A stretch of 64,000 nucleotides of DNA from Bradyrhizobium sp. AT1 (GTDB lineage: Bacteria > Pseudomonadota > Alphaproteobacteria > Rhizobiales > Xanthobacteraceae). A model generated the notes under the pieces. It saw only the letters and a program-made list of their open reading frames with translations. It did no database searches and was not told the origin of the DNA. The stretch lies in contig NZ_JXDL01000001.1 of NCBI RefSeq assembly GCF_001590795.1, positions 1,480,393 through 1,544,392 of the forward strand, in the 5' to 3' direction. Numbering within the stretch: position 1 is the first letter of the stretch; the number at the start of each line of letters is the position of its first letter. A program made the translations under genes and the position numbers. Shown here one piece after another: positions 47,982 to 56,810 of this stretch.

Positions 47982-48500
47982 TCAGGCCGCTTCGCCCTTT
48001 GAGGCATGAGCCTGGATGACGCGCGCGAGCTTGCCCGCGGGCGCATTGGCGAGCTGAGCGAGCTTGGTCGCCGGGGCCACAAGCAGGCCGACGATCTTGC
48101 CGCGCAGTTCATCAAGCGACGGCAGTGAGGCAAGGGCCTTCACGCTGTCGACATTCAGGACGGTCTTTCCCATCGAGCCGCCAATGATGACGAACTTTTC
48201 GTTCGCCTTGGCGAATTCGACGGCGACCTTTGGCGCCGCTACCGGATCGTTCGAAGTGGCGATCACGGTCGGTCCCTTCAGCATGGGACCGATGGCAACG
48301 ACGTCAGTGCCTTCAAGAGCAATTTTGGCGAGACGGTTCTTCGAGACCTTTACCGAGGCGCCAGCCTGCTTCATCTGCATCCGCAGCTTCTGCATCTGGG
48401 CAACGGTCAGGCCGGAATATTGGGCAACGATCGCGACGCTCGTGGTCTTGAAGACCCCATTGAGCTGTTCGACCGCGTCCTTTTTTGCCGCTCGTTCCAC
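47982..48500 (-). CDS. rplJ: Ribosomal protein L10
   Basis: A 172-residue stalk base protein binding L11-region 23S rRNA and L12 dimers. The start is a GTG at 48500 (codes [20 protein letters not shown]) with GGAAAGAG a few nt before it; upstream codons in frame are not conserved. Blocks are [20 protein letters not shown] and [20 protein letters not shown], and the C-terminal helix [20 protein letters not shown] binds L12. In E. coli L10-L12 represses its own leader; here a 578-nt upstream region separates it from a dehydrogenase gene. Confidence 0.97.
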   Translation of the reverse strand: MERAAKKDAVEQLNGVFKTTSVAIVAQYSGLTVAQMQKLRMQMKQAGASVKVSKNRLAKIALEGTDVVAIGPMLKGPTVIATSNDPVAAPKVAVEFAKANEKFVIIGGSMGKTVLNVDSVKALASLPSLDELRGKIVGLLVAPATKLAQLANAPAGKLARVIQAHASKGEAA

Positions 48501-49078
48501 AGCAAGCTCTTTCCGGTTGGCGGTCAACGCGAAAGCGGGACCGCCGGGTTGCACCCATCGTCCCACCCAAACCTGAACCTCGGGGCAATAGCCTGAGGAC
48601 ACGCCGGGCAAAACGACGATTCAAAGCCTGCCCTCCGGGAGCCCTAGGGCCCACGGCGTGTCGAGGTCCGAACCAGACCCGTTTCGCGAAGCCAGCCGTT
48701 AAAGCTGGATGCGAAGTGAAATCCGGTCTTCACCCGTCTATGCAGGCCATGCGATTAAGCCGTTGAGAAATCGAAATTCCCCGCGGGCGCCTGCAGTCTT
48801 GGACAGGACGAGGTCAGCCGGCGAACCGCCCGACCCCTGCCCACATTCCGCCAACCGACGGGTTTTCCTTCCTTTTCGGGCAAATCCTCACGGACGTCCT
48901 GAAAAGGAATGATCTCCTGTCGTGTCGGGTTTTGGAATGCGTGCACGAACGCGCCAGCCGAGGCCGGCACGTCCGGATGCGGTTCTTTAACCGCTCCGGC
49001 CCTGCTTGCCAAGAGCAAAATTCACACCAGTTCCAATCCCTTGCCGGCCGGGCTTGAGCCGGGCCGACAAGGACTGAT
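48501..49078. other. rplJ leader region
   Basis: 578 nt without a gene between the dehydrogenase and rplJ. It begins (minus strand) with the hairpin at 49039-49072 and holds a possible promoter: -35 TTGGCA (49012-49007), 17-nt spacer, -10 TAAAGA (48989-48984). The long remaining leader could contain the L10-type autoregulatory RNA, but I cannot fold it reliably by eye. Confidence 0.4.
49039..49072 (-). terminator. Hairpin after the D-2-hydroxyacid dehydrogenase gene
   Basis: CCTTG.CGG.CCGGC and GCCGGGCCG.CAAGG arms form a long GC-rich hairpin 7 nt past the stop. No T-tract follows on the minus strand. It is a likely 3'-end or stability element separating the inserted dehydrogenase from rplJL. 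Confidence 0.5.
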
Positions 49079-50032
49079 TCAGGCCAATTTGACTTCATGA
49101 GGCAGCGGCTTGCCCGCGAAGAACGCCGTCAGGTTCGCCAGCACGCAAGCCTGCATGGCGACGTGCGATTCGAGGGTGTGACCGCCGATATGCGGGGCGA
49201 ACACCACGTTCGGCAGCGCCGTCAGCGCGTCGGGAGCGTGCGGTTCCTTCTCGAATACGTCGAGGCCAGCGCCGGCGATGGTCTTGTCGGAGAGGGCCGC
49301 TACGAGAGCCTTCTCATCAATCACCGAGCCCCGCGAAATGTTGACGACATAGCCGTCGACGCCGAGACGCCTCAGGATGTCGGCATTGACGGCATGCTGG
49401 GTCTCGGCCCCTGCCCGCACCGCAATCATCAGCACGCTGCACCAATCGGCCAGCGCCTCCAGGGTCGGGAAATATTGATAGGGCAGATCGTATTTGCTGC
49501 GGCTGAAATAGCCGATTTCGCTCTCGAAGGCGGCGCAGCGCGCTGCGATCTTGCGGCCGATCTCGCCCATGCCGTAGACGCCGATGCGGCGGCCGGGCAT
49601 GCCGGCCTGGGGTCGCATCATCGGCGATTGCTTCGAGGCGGCCCAATCGCCGCTGCGGACATATTGATCGGCCGCCAGGATCCGCCGTGTCGTCGCCAGC
49701 ATCAGGGTCATCGCGATGTCGGCGACCGACGCCGCATTGGCGCCCGGACTGTGGCCGACCGCGATGTTGCGCGCTGCCGCAGCCTTCAGATCGACGCCGT
49801 CATAGCCGGTGCCGTAGCAGACGATGGCGCCGAGTTTTGGAAAAAGGTCCATCGCCTCCGCGCCGAGCGGCGAACCGCCGGCGGTCAGCAGCGCGCGGAT
49901 GCCGGCGAGTTCTTCGGCCGGAAAAACCTCCCCCGCGGGCTTGCCGCCGGTGTCGAGCAATTCGAACCGCTCGGCGAAACGCGCCATCATCGTCTTGGGA
50001 AAGCGCGAATAGATCAGGACCTTGTCAGCCAT
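49079..50032 (-). CDS. D-isomer-specific 2-hydroxyacid dehydrogenase
   Basis: A 317-residue NAD(P)-dependent enzyme of the glyoxylate/hydroxypyruvate reductase type. The dinucleotide loop is IGVYGMGEIGRK, followed by YFSRSK, where Ser-Arg after beta-2 suggests NADPH. The catalytic triad is Arg (MIAVRAGAETQHAVN), Glu (GLDVFEKEPHAP) and His (VFAPHIGGHTLES). It reduces 2-oxo acids to D-2-hydroxy acids. It is inserted between rplA and rplJ, with strong hairpins on both sides (50067-50102 and 49039-49072), so it may be transcribed separately from its ribosomal neighbours. There is no obvious functional link to translation. Confidence 0.9.
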   Translation of the reverse strand: MADKVLIYSRFPKTMMARFAERFELLDTGGKPAGEVFPAEELAGIRALLTAGGSPLGAEAMDLFPKLGAIVCYGTGYDGVDLKAAAARNIAVGHSPGANAASVADIAMTLMLATTRRILAADQYVRSGDWAASKQSPMMRPQAGMPGRRIGVYGMGEIGRKIAARCAAFESEIGYFSRSKYDLPYQYFPTLEALADWCSVLMIAVRAGAETQHAVNADILRRLGVDGYVVNISRGSVIDEKALVAALSDKTIAGAGLDVFEKEPHAPDALTALPNVVFAPHIGGHTLESHVAMQACVLANLTAFFAGKPLPHEVKLA

Positions 50033-50066
50033 TGTTCTTGTTTCCGGTGAATGCCTTCACAAACGA

Positions 50067-50102
50067 CGAGGGGCGGAATCGGTCACCCGATTCCGCCCCT
50101 CG
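50067..50102 (-). terminator. Strong hairpin after rplA
   Basis: A 16-bp perfect stem (CGAGGGGCGGAATCGG with its complement, loop of 4) starts 21 nt past the rplA stop. On the minus strand GTCGTTTG follows, so it is GC-strong but T-poor. It should end or strongly reduce rplKA transcription before the dehydrogenase gene. Confidence 0.7.
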
Positions 50103-50122
50103 CCTCATGCAATTTCGAGACC

Positions 50123-50815
50123 TTAGCCGAGGATGGTGCCCGGCTCGACCTTTACGCCCGGGCCCATCGTCGAGGACACCGCAACGCGCTGGATGTAGGT
50201 GCCCTTGGAACCGGCCGGCTTCGCCTTCGAGACGGCATCGGCCAGAGCCTTGATGTTCTCGACCAGCTTCTCCTCGGAGAACGAGGCCTTGCCGACGCCG
50301 GCCTGCAGGATGCCGGCCTTCTCGACGCGGAACTCGACCGAGCCGCCCTTGGCACCCTTCACCGCACCGGTGACGTCCATGGTCACGGTGCCGATCTTCG
50401 GGTTCGGCATCAGGCCGCGCGGGCCGAGCACCTTACCGAGACGACCGACCAGCGGCATCATGTCGGGGGTGGCGATGCAGCGGTCGAAATCGATCGAGCC
50501 GTTCTGGACCTTCTCGACCAGGTCTTCGGCGCCGACGACGTCGGCACCCGCAGCCTTGGCTTCATCGGCCTTGGCGCCGCGGGCGAACACGCCGACGCGG
50601 AGCGTACGACCGGTGCCGTTCGGCAGGGTCACGACACCACGGACCATCTGGTCGGCGTGACGCGGATCGACGCCGAGATTGATGGCGACCTCGATGGTCT
50701 CGTCGAACTTCGCTTTCGCGCGTTCCTTGACCATCTTGATGGCGTCCGCGAGCGGATAAAGCTTCTCGCGGTCAACACCTTCGCGGGCTTTGTTCAAACG
50801 CTTTCCGATTGCCAT
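50123..50815 (-). CDS. rplA: Ribosomal protein L1
   Basis: A 230-residue protein of the mobile L1 stalk; in E. coli it represses rplKA translation. [40 protein letters not shown] and [20 protein letters not shown] are family blocks, then [20 protein letters not shown] and [20 protein letters not shown] at the end. It lies 6 nt after rplK, so the two are a tight pair. The usual rplJ neighbour is displaced by the dehydrogenase gene. Confidence 0.98.
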   Translation of the reverse strand: MAIGKRLNKAREGVDREKLYPLADAIKMVKERAKAKFDETIEVAINLGVDPRHADQMVRGVVTLPNGTGRTLRVGVFARGAKADEAKAAGADVVGAEDLVEKVQNGSIDFDRCIATPDMMPLVGRLGKVLGPRGLMPNPKIGTVTMDVTGAVKGAKGGSVEFRVEKAGILQAGVGKASFSEEKLVENIKALADAVSKAKPAGSKGTYIQRVAVSSTMGPGVKVEPGTILG

Positions 50816-50821
50816 AGCCGC

Positions 50822-51250
50822 TTACCCCGCCACTTCCAGACCCATCGAACGGGCAGAGCCCTCGACCATCTTCATGGCCGATTCGATCGAGTCGCAATTG
50901 AGATCCTTCATCTTCTTCTCGGCGATCTCGCGCACCTGCGCCTTGGTCACCTTGCCGGCCTTGTCACGGCCCGGCGCCTTCGAGCCGGACTGGATCTTGG
51001 CAGCCTGCTTGAGGAAGAACGACATCGGGGGGGTCTTCATCTCGAACGTGAACGAACGATCGGCGTAGATCGTGATCACGACGGGAATCGGGGTGTTCTT
51101 CTCTTCCTTCTGGGTCTGCGCGTTGAACGCCTTGCAGAATTCCATGATGTTGAGACCGCGCTGACCGAGCGCGGGACCGATCGGGGGCGAAGGATTCGCC
51201 GCACCGGCCGGGACCTGAAGCTTCAGGTATCCGGTCACTTTCTTTGCCAT
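50822..51250 (-). CDS. rplK: Ribosomal protein L11
   Basis: A 142-residue protein of the GTPase-associated centre, target of thiostrepton and needed for RelA activation. The Pro-rich N-terminal domain is [20 protein letters not shown] and [20 protein letters not shown]; the C-terminal RNA-binding domain has [20 protein letters not shown]. It lies 222 nt after nusG, across a palindromic repeat. Confidence 0.98.
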   Translation of the reverse strand: MAKKVTGYLKLQVPAGAANPSPPIGPALGQRGLNIMEFCKAFNAQTQKEEKNTPIPVVITIYADRSFTFEMKTPPMSFFLKQAAKIQSGSKAPGRDKAGKVTKAQVREIAEKKMKDLNCDSIESAMKMVEGSARSMGLEVAG

Positions 51251-51371
51251 GTATCACTCCTGTTGTGCCGGCAGCGCCGGCGGTTTCAGGTTCGTGGTCT
51301 GGGTCGGATGCGGCTGGCAACCGCCCTCTCCCTCCCACGGCCTCTTCAGAGACGTCGCCGCCTCCACTCTC

Positions 51372-51463
51372 GTCATGCCCGGACTTGACCCGGGCATCCA
51401 TCCCGCTTCGTAAAGTGCTTTGTTACGAAGCAGATGGATTGCCGGGTCAAGCCCGGCAATGAC
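51372..51463. repeat. Rhizobial-type palindromic element between nusG and rplK
   Basis: GTCATGCCCGGACTTGACCC at the left and GGGTCAAGCCCGGCAATGAC at the right form long inverted arms around CATCCATC...AGATGGAT and a central CTTCGTAA/TTACGAAG stem. Each arm also folds on itself. It has the design of the element at 1145-1276 and lies inside the secE-nusG-rplKA transcription path. Confidence 0.75.
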
Positions 51464-51472
51464 AGCATCGGA

Positions 51473-52027
51473 TCAGACCTTCTCGACCTGACCGAATTCC
51501 AGTTCGACCGGCGTGGCGCGGCCGAAGATCGACACCGCGACCTTCACGCGCGAGCGCGCCTCGTCGATTTCCTCGACCACACCCGAGAACGAGGCGAACG
51601 GGCCGTCGGCCACGCGCACGTTCTCGCCAATCTCGAACGACACCGACGCCTTCGGCCGTTCCACGCCCTCCTGCACCTGGTGCAGGATCCGCATCGCCTC
51701 GGCTTCCGAAATCGGCATCGGCTTGTTTTCGGCACCGAGGAAGCCCGTGACCTTCGGCGTGTTCTTGATCAGATGAAACGCCTCGTCGGTCAGCTTCATC
51801 TTCACCAGCACGTAGCCCGGGAAGAACTTGCGTTCGGCGTCGATCTTGCGGCCGCGGCGCACTTCCGTGACCTTCTCGGTCGGAACCAGCACCAGCTCGA
51901 ACAGCTCCTCGAGCCCGCGCTGCTTGGCTTGCTCGCGGATCGATTCGGCGACCTTCTTCTCGAAGTTCGAATAGGCGTGGACGATGTACCAGCGCTTGTC
52001 AGACAGTTGAGCGGTTGCTGTTGCCAT
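51473..52027 (-). CDS. nusG: Transcription termination/antitermination factor NusG
   Basis: A 184-residue protein that bridges RNA polymerase to S10/NusE and Rho. The NGN domain has KRWYIVHAYSNFEKKVAESI and KFFPGYVLVKMKLTDEAFHL; the C-terminal KOW domain has IGENVRVADGPFASFSGVVE. The N-terminal MATATAQLSDK is a few residues longer than E. coli. It overlaps the secE stop by one base (TGATG), typical of the secE-nusG pair. Confidence 0.98.
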   Translation of the reverse strand: MATATAQLSDKRWYIVHAYSNFEKKVAESIREQAKQRGLEELFELVLVPTEKVTEVRRGRKIDAERKFFPGYVLVKMKLTDEAFHLIKNTPKVTGFLGAENKPMPISEAEAMRILHQVQEGVERPKASVSFEIGENVRVADGPFASFSGVVEEIDEARSRVKVAVSIFGRATPVELEFGQVEKV

Positions 52028-52218
52028 CAGTGAATGCCCAGAAGGAAGGTGATGAGGACGCGGATGATCTGGTCGGCGGCGAAGAAGAAGATCGAGGCCA
52101 CGGCGACCATGACGAACACCATGATGGTGGTGATCGTGGTCTCACGGCGGGTCGGCCAGGTGACCTTGGCGGTCTCCGAACGCACTTCCTGCAAGAACTT
52201 GAACGGGCTGACTGCCAT
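52027..52218 (-). CDS. secE: Preprotein translocase subunit SecE
   Basis: A 63-residue single-membrane-span protein of the short SecE form. MAVSPFKFLQEVRSETAKVT with the conserved WPTRRET amphipathic motif is followed by the membrane helix TIMVFVMVAVASIFFFAADQ. The ATG at 52218 is preferred over a TTG at 52233. It clamps SecY in the SecYEG channel; the window thus encodes SecE and two SecY proteins. A sigma-70-like promoter lies about 175 nt upstream. Confidence 0.96.
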   Translation of the reverse strand: MAVSPFKFLQEVRSETAKVTWPTRRETTITTIMVFVMVAVASIFFFAADQIIRVLITFLLGIH

Positions 52219-52233
52219 CGTTTTGATGTCCAA

Positions 52234-52562
52234 CGTCCGTCGACAGACGCGAATGAATTTCAGGGATCCGAACAGCCGCCGTTGGCCCAGCCCTCTGTCG
52301 CGAAGGATGAGCCGGAAACCGGGCTCGATTGTTCGGGGATTTCAAAGCCGCGCCGGAGATCCGCGTCTAACGGGCCGGCTGCGAGTGCGGGGTATCTACT
52401 GCGGATGAGAGCAAAGGTCAAGGTAGCGGTGGGCCCGCCAGGCTCCCCGGATCCGCCCCAGGCTCCGGCAGATTCCAAGCGAATCAAGGCTTTACCGGCC
52501 CTGATGATCCACCGGTGCAGGGGGCGGCCTGGTGCCGCGTCCCCTTCCCGCCTCGACGGCCG
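52234..52562. other. Region upstream of secE
   Basis: 329 nt between the methyltransferase stop and secE. It has the secE promoter (52393-52421) and a small GAGCCGG/CCGGGCTC hairpin in the leader (52309-52326). The tRNA-Trp gene that precedes secE in many alphaproteobacteria is not visible here. Confidence 0.5.
52393..52421 (-). promoter_or_regulatory. Candidate sigma-70 promoter of secE-nusG
   Basis: Minus strand: -35 CTTGACC core TTGACC (52421-52416), 17-nt spacer, -10 TAGATA (52398-52393). Consensus quality, spacing and position (leader of about 170 nt) all fit a strong housekeeping promoter. Confidence 0.65.
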
Positions 52563-53831
52563 TCAGTCCGCCCGGTCGACGATCGAAATGCCCGGCAGCG
52601 GCACCACGAACTTTCCGCCTTCGGCGAAATAGCGGGCGTGCTTGGCCCGGATCGGGTCGACATAGCGCCAGGCGAACACGACCACGAAGGCCGGCTTGCG
52701 CTCGTAAAGGGCGGCGGGCGGCAGGATCGGGATGTCGTAACCCGGGCCGGCCATCACGTTCGCCTTCTTGGGGTCGTCGTCCACCAGGAAGTCGATTTTG
52801 CTCTCCAGGCCGAACTGCGGCAGCAGCGTCGTGGTGCCGACCGAGACACCGTAGCCGGCAACGAGCTGCCCGCGCGCATGAGCGGCATCGGCCATCGCAA
52901 CCAGCTCGTCGCGGATCGCGGCGATCCGCTTCACGTAAGGCGCGTAATAGGCCGGCTGATCGACGCCGAGGCGTTCTTCCTCGGCGACGAAGCGCGCGAC
53001 CTCGGCAGACGGCTTCTTGGCGCCACCGGCCCGCTGCACGGTCACGCGGATCGAGCCACCCTTGGTCCAGATGTGCTGGACGTCGATCAGTTCCATGCCG
53101 AGCCGGGCAAAGAAACGGATCAGCGGCTTGATGTTAAAATACGACAGATGCTCGTGATAGACGGTATCGAGCAGGTTCTTCTCGGTGACGTCGACGCCGT
53201 ATTGTGTTTCGAACACGAACAACCCGTCGGGCGCGAGCACGTCGCGAACCCCGATCACCAGCGGATCGAGATTATCGACATTGGCGATCATGTTGTTGGC
53301 GATCACGACGCTCGCCGGGCCGTGGCTCTTGAGGATGCGGTGACCGATCGCATCGGTGAAGAAATCGCCGATGGTCTCGATCCCCGCCTCGGTCGCGCGC
53401 TTGGCGATATCGACCGCGGGATCGACACCCAGGACCCGCATGCCGCGCTCCTTGAAGTAGCCGAGCAGCGATCCGTCGTTGCTGCCGAGTTCGACGACCA
53501 GCGAGCCCGGCGCGATGCCGAAACGGCTGACGACGTCGTTGGCATAGCCGGCGAAGTGCTCGCGCAGGCCGAGCGAGAGCGAGGTTGTGTAGACGTAGTT
53601 GCGGTACTGAATCTCGGGATTACCGACATGGAGAATCTGGAGATGACCGCAATCCCGGCACAGATGCAGCGCCATCGGCACCGCGGCCCGGAACACCGGA
53701 TCGTCGACGCTGGCGTCGGGGACCTGGAAGTTAGGTGTTCCGATGGGCATGCCTGCCATCGGAACGACCAGCTCTTGCTGGTCCGAATGACAGAGGCGGC
53801 AGGTATGGCGGACGTAGAACAGGTTTTTCAT
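52563..53831 (-). CDS. SAM-dependent C-methyltransferase of the TylC3/NovU type
   Basis: A 422-residue three-part methyltransferase family used to C-methylate nucleotide sugars. The N-terminal zinc site has Cys11, Cys14, Cys58 and Cys61 (HTCRLCH...LCRDCGH). The SAM domain starts VVELGSNDGSLLGYFKERGM (112-131). The conserved catalytic-loop block is YHEHLSYFNIKPLIRFFARL. The C-terminal Rossmann-like part ends GGKFVVPLPGISIVDRAD. It is the last gene of the minus arm of the glycan locus, 97 nt after the membrane protein gene. A nucleotide-sugar substrate is inferred from family and context. Confidence 0.88.
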   Translation of the reverse strand: MKNLFYVRHTCRLCHSDQQELVVPMAGMPIGTPNFQVPDASVDDPVFRAAVPMALHLCRDCGHLQILHVGNPEIQYRNYVYTTSLSLGLREHFAGYANDVVSRFGIAPGSLVVELGSNDGSLLGYFKERGMRVLGVDPAVDIAKRATEAGIETIGDFFTDAIGHRILKSHGPASVVIANNMIANVDNLDPLVIGVRDVLAPDGLFVFETQYGVDVTEKNLLDTVYHEHLSYFNIKPLIRFFARLGMELIDVQHIWTKGGSIRVTVQRAGGAKKPSAEVARFVAEEERLGVDQPAYYAPYVKRIAAIRDELVAMADAAHARGQLVAGYGVSVGTTTLLPQFGLESKIDFLVDDDPKKANVMAGPGYDIPILPPAALYERKPAFVVVFAWRYVDPIRAKHARYFAEGGKFVVPLPGISIVDRAD

Positions 53832-53928
53832 CGTGGAACCGAAAAATGAGATGCGCAGGCGGGTGAGGCAATCTCACCCCGTGAAGACAAGAACCGCAGC
53901 AATGGATTGAAGCGGGTACTGAAGCGGG

Positions 53929-54948
53929 TCATGGGTGGCTCGAGACTTCCTTGCCCAGCCCGTCGTAGCTGGGCGCTTCCTCCGCCGCCTTGGCGGCCTT
54001 GTCCGCGGAATACGAGCCACGCTCCGGACTTGCCAGCCAGATCCCGCCGCCGACGAGCCCTATGATCACGCTGATGGCGCCCAGCAGCAGCGAAACCGAC
54101 AGCGCTTCCTCGGAGGGCACGCCCGCCAGACCGAGGCAGGCGACCATCGCCCCCTCGCGAACGCCCCAGCCGCTGATCGAGATCGGGACGGCCGTCAACA
54201 GCACCACCGGCGGAATCAGGACGACGGCGTCCAGCACCGAGAGCTGCGCTCCGACACCACGCGCCAAGGCGTAGCAGGCCGCCGCGGTCACGAGATGGAT
54301 CAGGAGCGCCGATCCGAACAACAAGGCGCGGCGCTCGGACTGCAGCAGCAGAAACCTGACCAGCGTTCCGAACCGGACGAAGCTTGCGATCGCCGGATGC
54401 ACGATGAGGCGCTTCGGCAAACGATCGAGCGTCAGCAGCACCACGGTGCCGGCGACGCCTGCCAGCGTCAGCCCGCCGATGGCCAGGATCGCCGCCTGGT
54501 TGGACACGCGTGACAGCAGCAACGGCAATCCGGCCACCATCAGCACGATCAACCCGATCAACGCCGTAAAACGGTCGGCCGCAACGCCCTTGACCGCCTC
54601 CGGCCATTGCACGCCCCGCTGGCGCAGCAGCCACATCCGCACCGCGTCCCCGCCGACCGACGACGGCAACACCTGATTGAACCAGAGGCTGATCATGAGG
54701 ATGCGCCAGCCCGCGAGCCAATCCAGCGACACGCCGAGCGCGCGCATGATCAGCTCCCACCGACCGTTGAGTACGAAGGTCTGGAAGAAGATCAGCGCCA
54801 GCGCGAGGACGAACAGGAAAGGATCGACCGAGACGAGATGATTGCGCAATTGCTGCAGGTCGAGACCGCGCGCGATGTAGACCAGCACCGCGATCGACAG
54901 CAGCAGCTTTACCGAAAACAGGGCCGCCTGTTTGAACCGCGACTGCAT
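53929..54948 (-). CDS. UPF0104/flippase-like multi-span membrane protein
   Basis: A 339-residue protein with about eight hydrophobic segments, of the family that includes the membrane part of lysyl-phosphatidylglycerol synthase and AglD-like proteins. Signature regions are SLWFNQVLPSSVGGDAVRMW (the 'N..lPg..GGd..R' motif), then KGVAADRFTALIGLI and LLTAVPISISGWGVREGAMV. Family members act on lipid-linked substrates, in glycan transfer or flipping. It lies 13 nt after the SIS-domain gene and 97 nt before the methyltransferase gene, so the three probably form one transcript. Confidence 0.85.
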   Translation of the reverse strand: MQSRFKQAALFSVKLLLSIAVLVYIARGLDLQQLRNHLVSVDPFLFVLALALIFFQTFVLNGRWELIMRALGVSLDWLAGWRILMISLWFNQVLPSSVGGDAVRMWLLRQRGVQWPEAVKGVAADRFTALIGLIVLMVAGLPLLLSRVSNQAAILAIGGLTLAGVAGTVVLLTLDRLPKRLIVHPAIASFVRFGTLVRFLLLQSERRALLFGSALLIHLVTAAACYALARGVGAQLSVLDAVVLIPPVVLLTAVPISISGWGVREGAMVACLGLAGVPSEEALSVSLLLGAISVIIGLVGGGIWLASPERGSYSADKAAKAAEEAPSYDGLGKEVSSHP

Positions 54949-54961
54949 CGGATGCCCTGCC

Positions 54962-55573
54962 TCAAGATGCCGGATATTCCGCGCGACCGATGACGAGGTC
55001 GATCGCGGCCATCATCCAGAACTGGTGCGTGGTCTCGACGATGTTGTAGCTGCGGCTGTCGACGAAGAAATTGACGTCGCCGAGATTGCGCAACGGATTG
55101 TCCGCATTCATCCCCGACAGCGTGATCACGTCGAGCTTCATCGACCGCGCCTGCGCGACCGCGTTGAGGATGTTCTTCGAGCGTCCCGACGAGCTGATCG
55201 CGACGAGGCAGTCGCCGGCACGGGCGTTGAGCCGCACGGCATGCGCGATCCAATCCTCGAACCCGTAGTCGTTGGCGAGGCACGACATCATGCTCGCGTC
55301 GCTGAAGCAGAGCGCAGGCACCGATGCGTTCTTCGAAAGATCGATCGCCAGATGCGAGGCGATGCCGGCGGAGCCGCCGTTGCCGATGAAGATGACGCGG
55401 CCGCCCTGCTCGCGCACGCGCAGCCAGATGGCGCGGGTGCCGGAGATGGAGGCGAAAACGCGCTCGTCGACCGCCGTCGCGCGATGGAGGCGCCCCACGT
55501 AATCGTCGAGGAAAGCCTTGTGATCGGGATCGACGGACACGGCGGGCATGGGCTGGCGGCTCGATTGCAACAT
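54962..55573 (-). CDS. GmhA-like SIS-domain phosphosugar isomerase
   Basis: A 203-residue protein from the ATG at 55573; upstream in-frame codons have no similarity, and an in-frame ATG at 55549 is also possible. It resembles D-sedoheptulose-7-phosphate isomerase: GRVIFIGNGGSAGIASHLAI, CLANDYGFEDWIAHAV and VAISSSGRSKNILNAVAQAR are the phosphosugar-binding blocks, and the Glu/His pair is in NIVETTHQFWMM. GmhA converts sedoheptulose 7-phosphate to heptose 7-phosphate. With the HldE-like enzyme, HAD protein and transketolase nearby, a heptose-type pathway is a fair inference, though the exact substrate may differ. Confidence 0.85.
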   Translation of the reverse strand: MLQSSRQPMPAVSVDPDHKAFLDDYVGRLHRATAVDERVFASISGTRAIWLRVREQGGRVIFIGNGGSAGIASHLAIDLSKNASVPALCFSDASMMSCLANDYGFEDWIAHAVRLNARAGDCLVAISSSGRSKNILNAVAQARSMKLDVITLSGMNADNPLRNLGDVNFFVDSRSYNIVETTHQFWMMAAIDLVIGRAEYPAS

Positions 55574-55602
55574 GTCCGGGTGATACCGGCTATTACCAAG
55601 GA

Positions 55603-55627
55603 TTGCAAAGGTATAATACTTGCAAAG
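55603..55627. promoter_or_regulatory. Direct repeat around a TATAAT box between divergent glycan genes
   Basis: TTGCAAAG occurs at 55603-55610 and again at 55620-55627, 17 bp apart, with TATAAT between (55612-55617). It lies in the 141-nt gap between the isomerase (minus) and epimerase (plus) genes. A shared regulator site or promoter is likely; the direction is not decided. Confidence 0.4.
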
Positions 55628-55714
55628 TCGGCGAGCGGCTGATAGTCGGCTTTCGGGTTTCACTTAACATTGGCGGGCCTGTTTCGCTGGGCATTCGCGT
55701 CACGGATGTTCCCC

Positions 55715-56728
55715 ATGAAATGCATTGTTACTGGTGGCGCAGGATTCATCGGAAGCCACCTCGTCGATCGGCTCCTAGACGATGGCCACGAAGTCGTCGC
55801 GCTCGATAATTTTGTGATCGGCCGCCCCGAAAATCTCGCCTCGCGCGCCAGTTCGAGCCAGCTGAAAGTCGCCCGGGCTGACGTCACCGACCTCGAATCG
55901 ATCAAACCGTATTTCCACGGTATCGACTGGGTCTTCCACCTCGCGGCGCTCGCCGACATCGTTCCCTCGATCGAGTCGCCGATCCCGTATCATCGCGCCA
56001 ATGTCGACGGCACGGTCAACGTGCTCGAGGCGGCACGGCACGCGGGCGCCAAGCGCTTCGTCTACGCCGCATCGTCGTCCTGCTACGGCATTCCCGACGT
56101 CTACCCGACACCGGAGAGCGCCGAGATCCGGCCGATGTATCCCTACGCGCTTACCAAAAATCTCGGCGAGCAGTGCGTCATGCACTGGTGCCAGGTCTAC
56201 AAGCTGCCCGCGGTCGCGCTGCGCCTGTTCAACGTCTACGGGCCGCGCCATCGCACCACCGGCACCTACGGTGCCGTGTTCGGCGTGTTCATGGCGCAGA
56301 AGCTCGCCGGCAAGCCGTTCACTGTGGTCGGCGACGGCGAACAGACACGCGACTTCACTTTCGTCAGCGACGTCGCGGACGCCTTCGTGACCGCCGCGCG
56401 CTCCGACGTCTCGCACCGGGTACTCAACGTCGGCTCGGACAACACCTACAGCGTCAACCGGCTGGTCGAGCTTCTCGGCGGCGAAAAGGTCCACATTCCC
56501 AAACGTCCGGGCGAGCCCGACTGCACCTACGCCGACATCACTGAGATCAAGCGGGTCCTGAACTGGACGCCGAAGGTGAAATTCGAGGACGGCGTTGCGA
56601 CGATGCTGAAATCGATGGATCAGTACAAGGACGCGCCGCTGTGGACGGTCGACAAGATCGCCGACGCCACCAAGGACTGGTTCAAATATCTCGGTGACGA
56701 CAAGGGCGCGCCGAAGGCAAGCTCTTGA
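55715..56728 (+). CDS. NAD-dependent nucleotide-sugar epimerase/dehydratase (extended SDR)
   Basis: A 337-residue extended SDR. The ATG at 55715 starts directly at the Rossmann loop MKCIVTGGAGFIGSHLVDRL; upstream in-frame codons precede the fold. The Asp binding NAD is in VVALDNF, the catalytic Ser cluster is AASSSCYG, and the Tyr-Lys pair is YPYALTK. RLFNVYGPRHRTTGTYGAVF and DFTFVSDVADAF are sugar-nucleotide epimerase blocks. It resembles UDP-glucose 4-epimerase and GDP-mannose-type enzymes; the substrate is not fixed by sequence. First gene of the plus arm, 82 nt before the HldE-like gene. Confidence 0.9.
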   Translation: MKCIVTGGAGFIGSHLVDRLLDDGHEVVALDNFVIGRPENLASRASSSQLKVARADVTDLESIKPYFHGIDWVFHLAALADIVPSIESPIPYHRANVDGTVNVLEAARHAGAKRFVYAASSSCYGIPDVYPTPESAEIRPMYPYALTKNLGEQCVMHWCQVYKLPAVALRLFNVYGPRHRTTGTYGAVFGVFMAQKLAGKPFTVVGDGEQTRDFTFVSDVADAFVTAARSDVSHRVLNVGSDNTYSVNRLVELLGGEKVHIPKRPGEPDCTYADITEIKRVLNWTPKVKFEDGVATMLKSMDQYKDAPLWTVDKIADATKDWFKYLGDDKGAPKASS

Positions 56729-56810
56729 ACAGGTTCGCGGGATATCGTTGCCGCGATTCGATCATTTCCGGGCGGCCATTTGAGACCTACCGGCGCTTTG
56801 GGTAATTCAC

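Noticed and set aside
52234..52562. Expected tRNA-Trp gene upstream of secE
   Set aside because: No cloverleaf, CCA anticodon context or TTCGA-type T-loop is visible on either strand.
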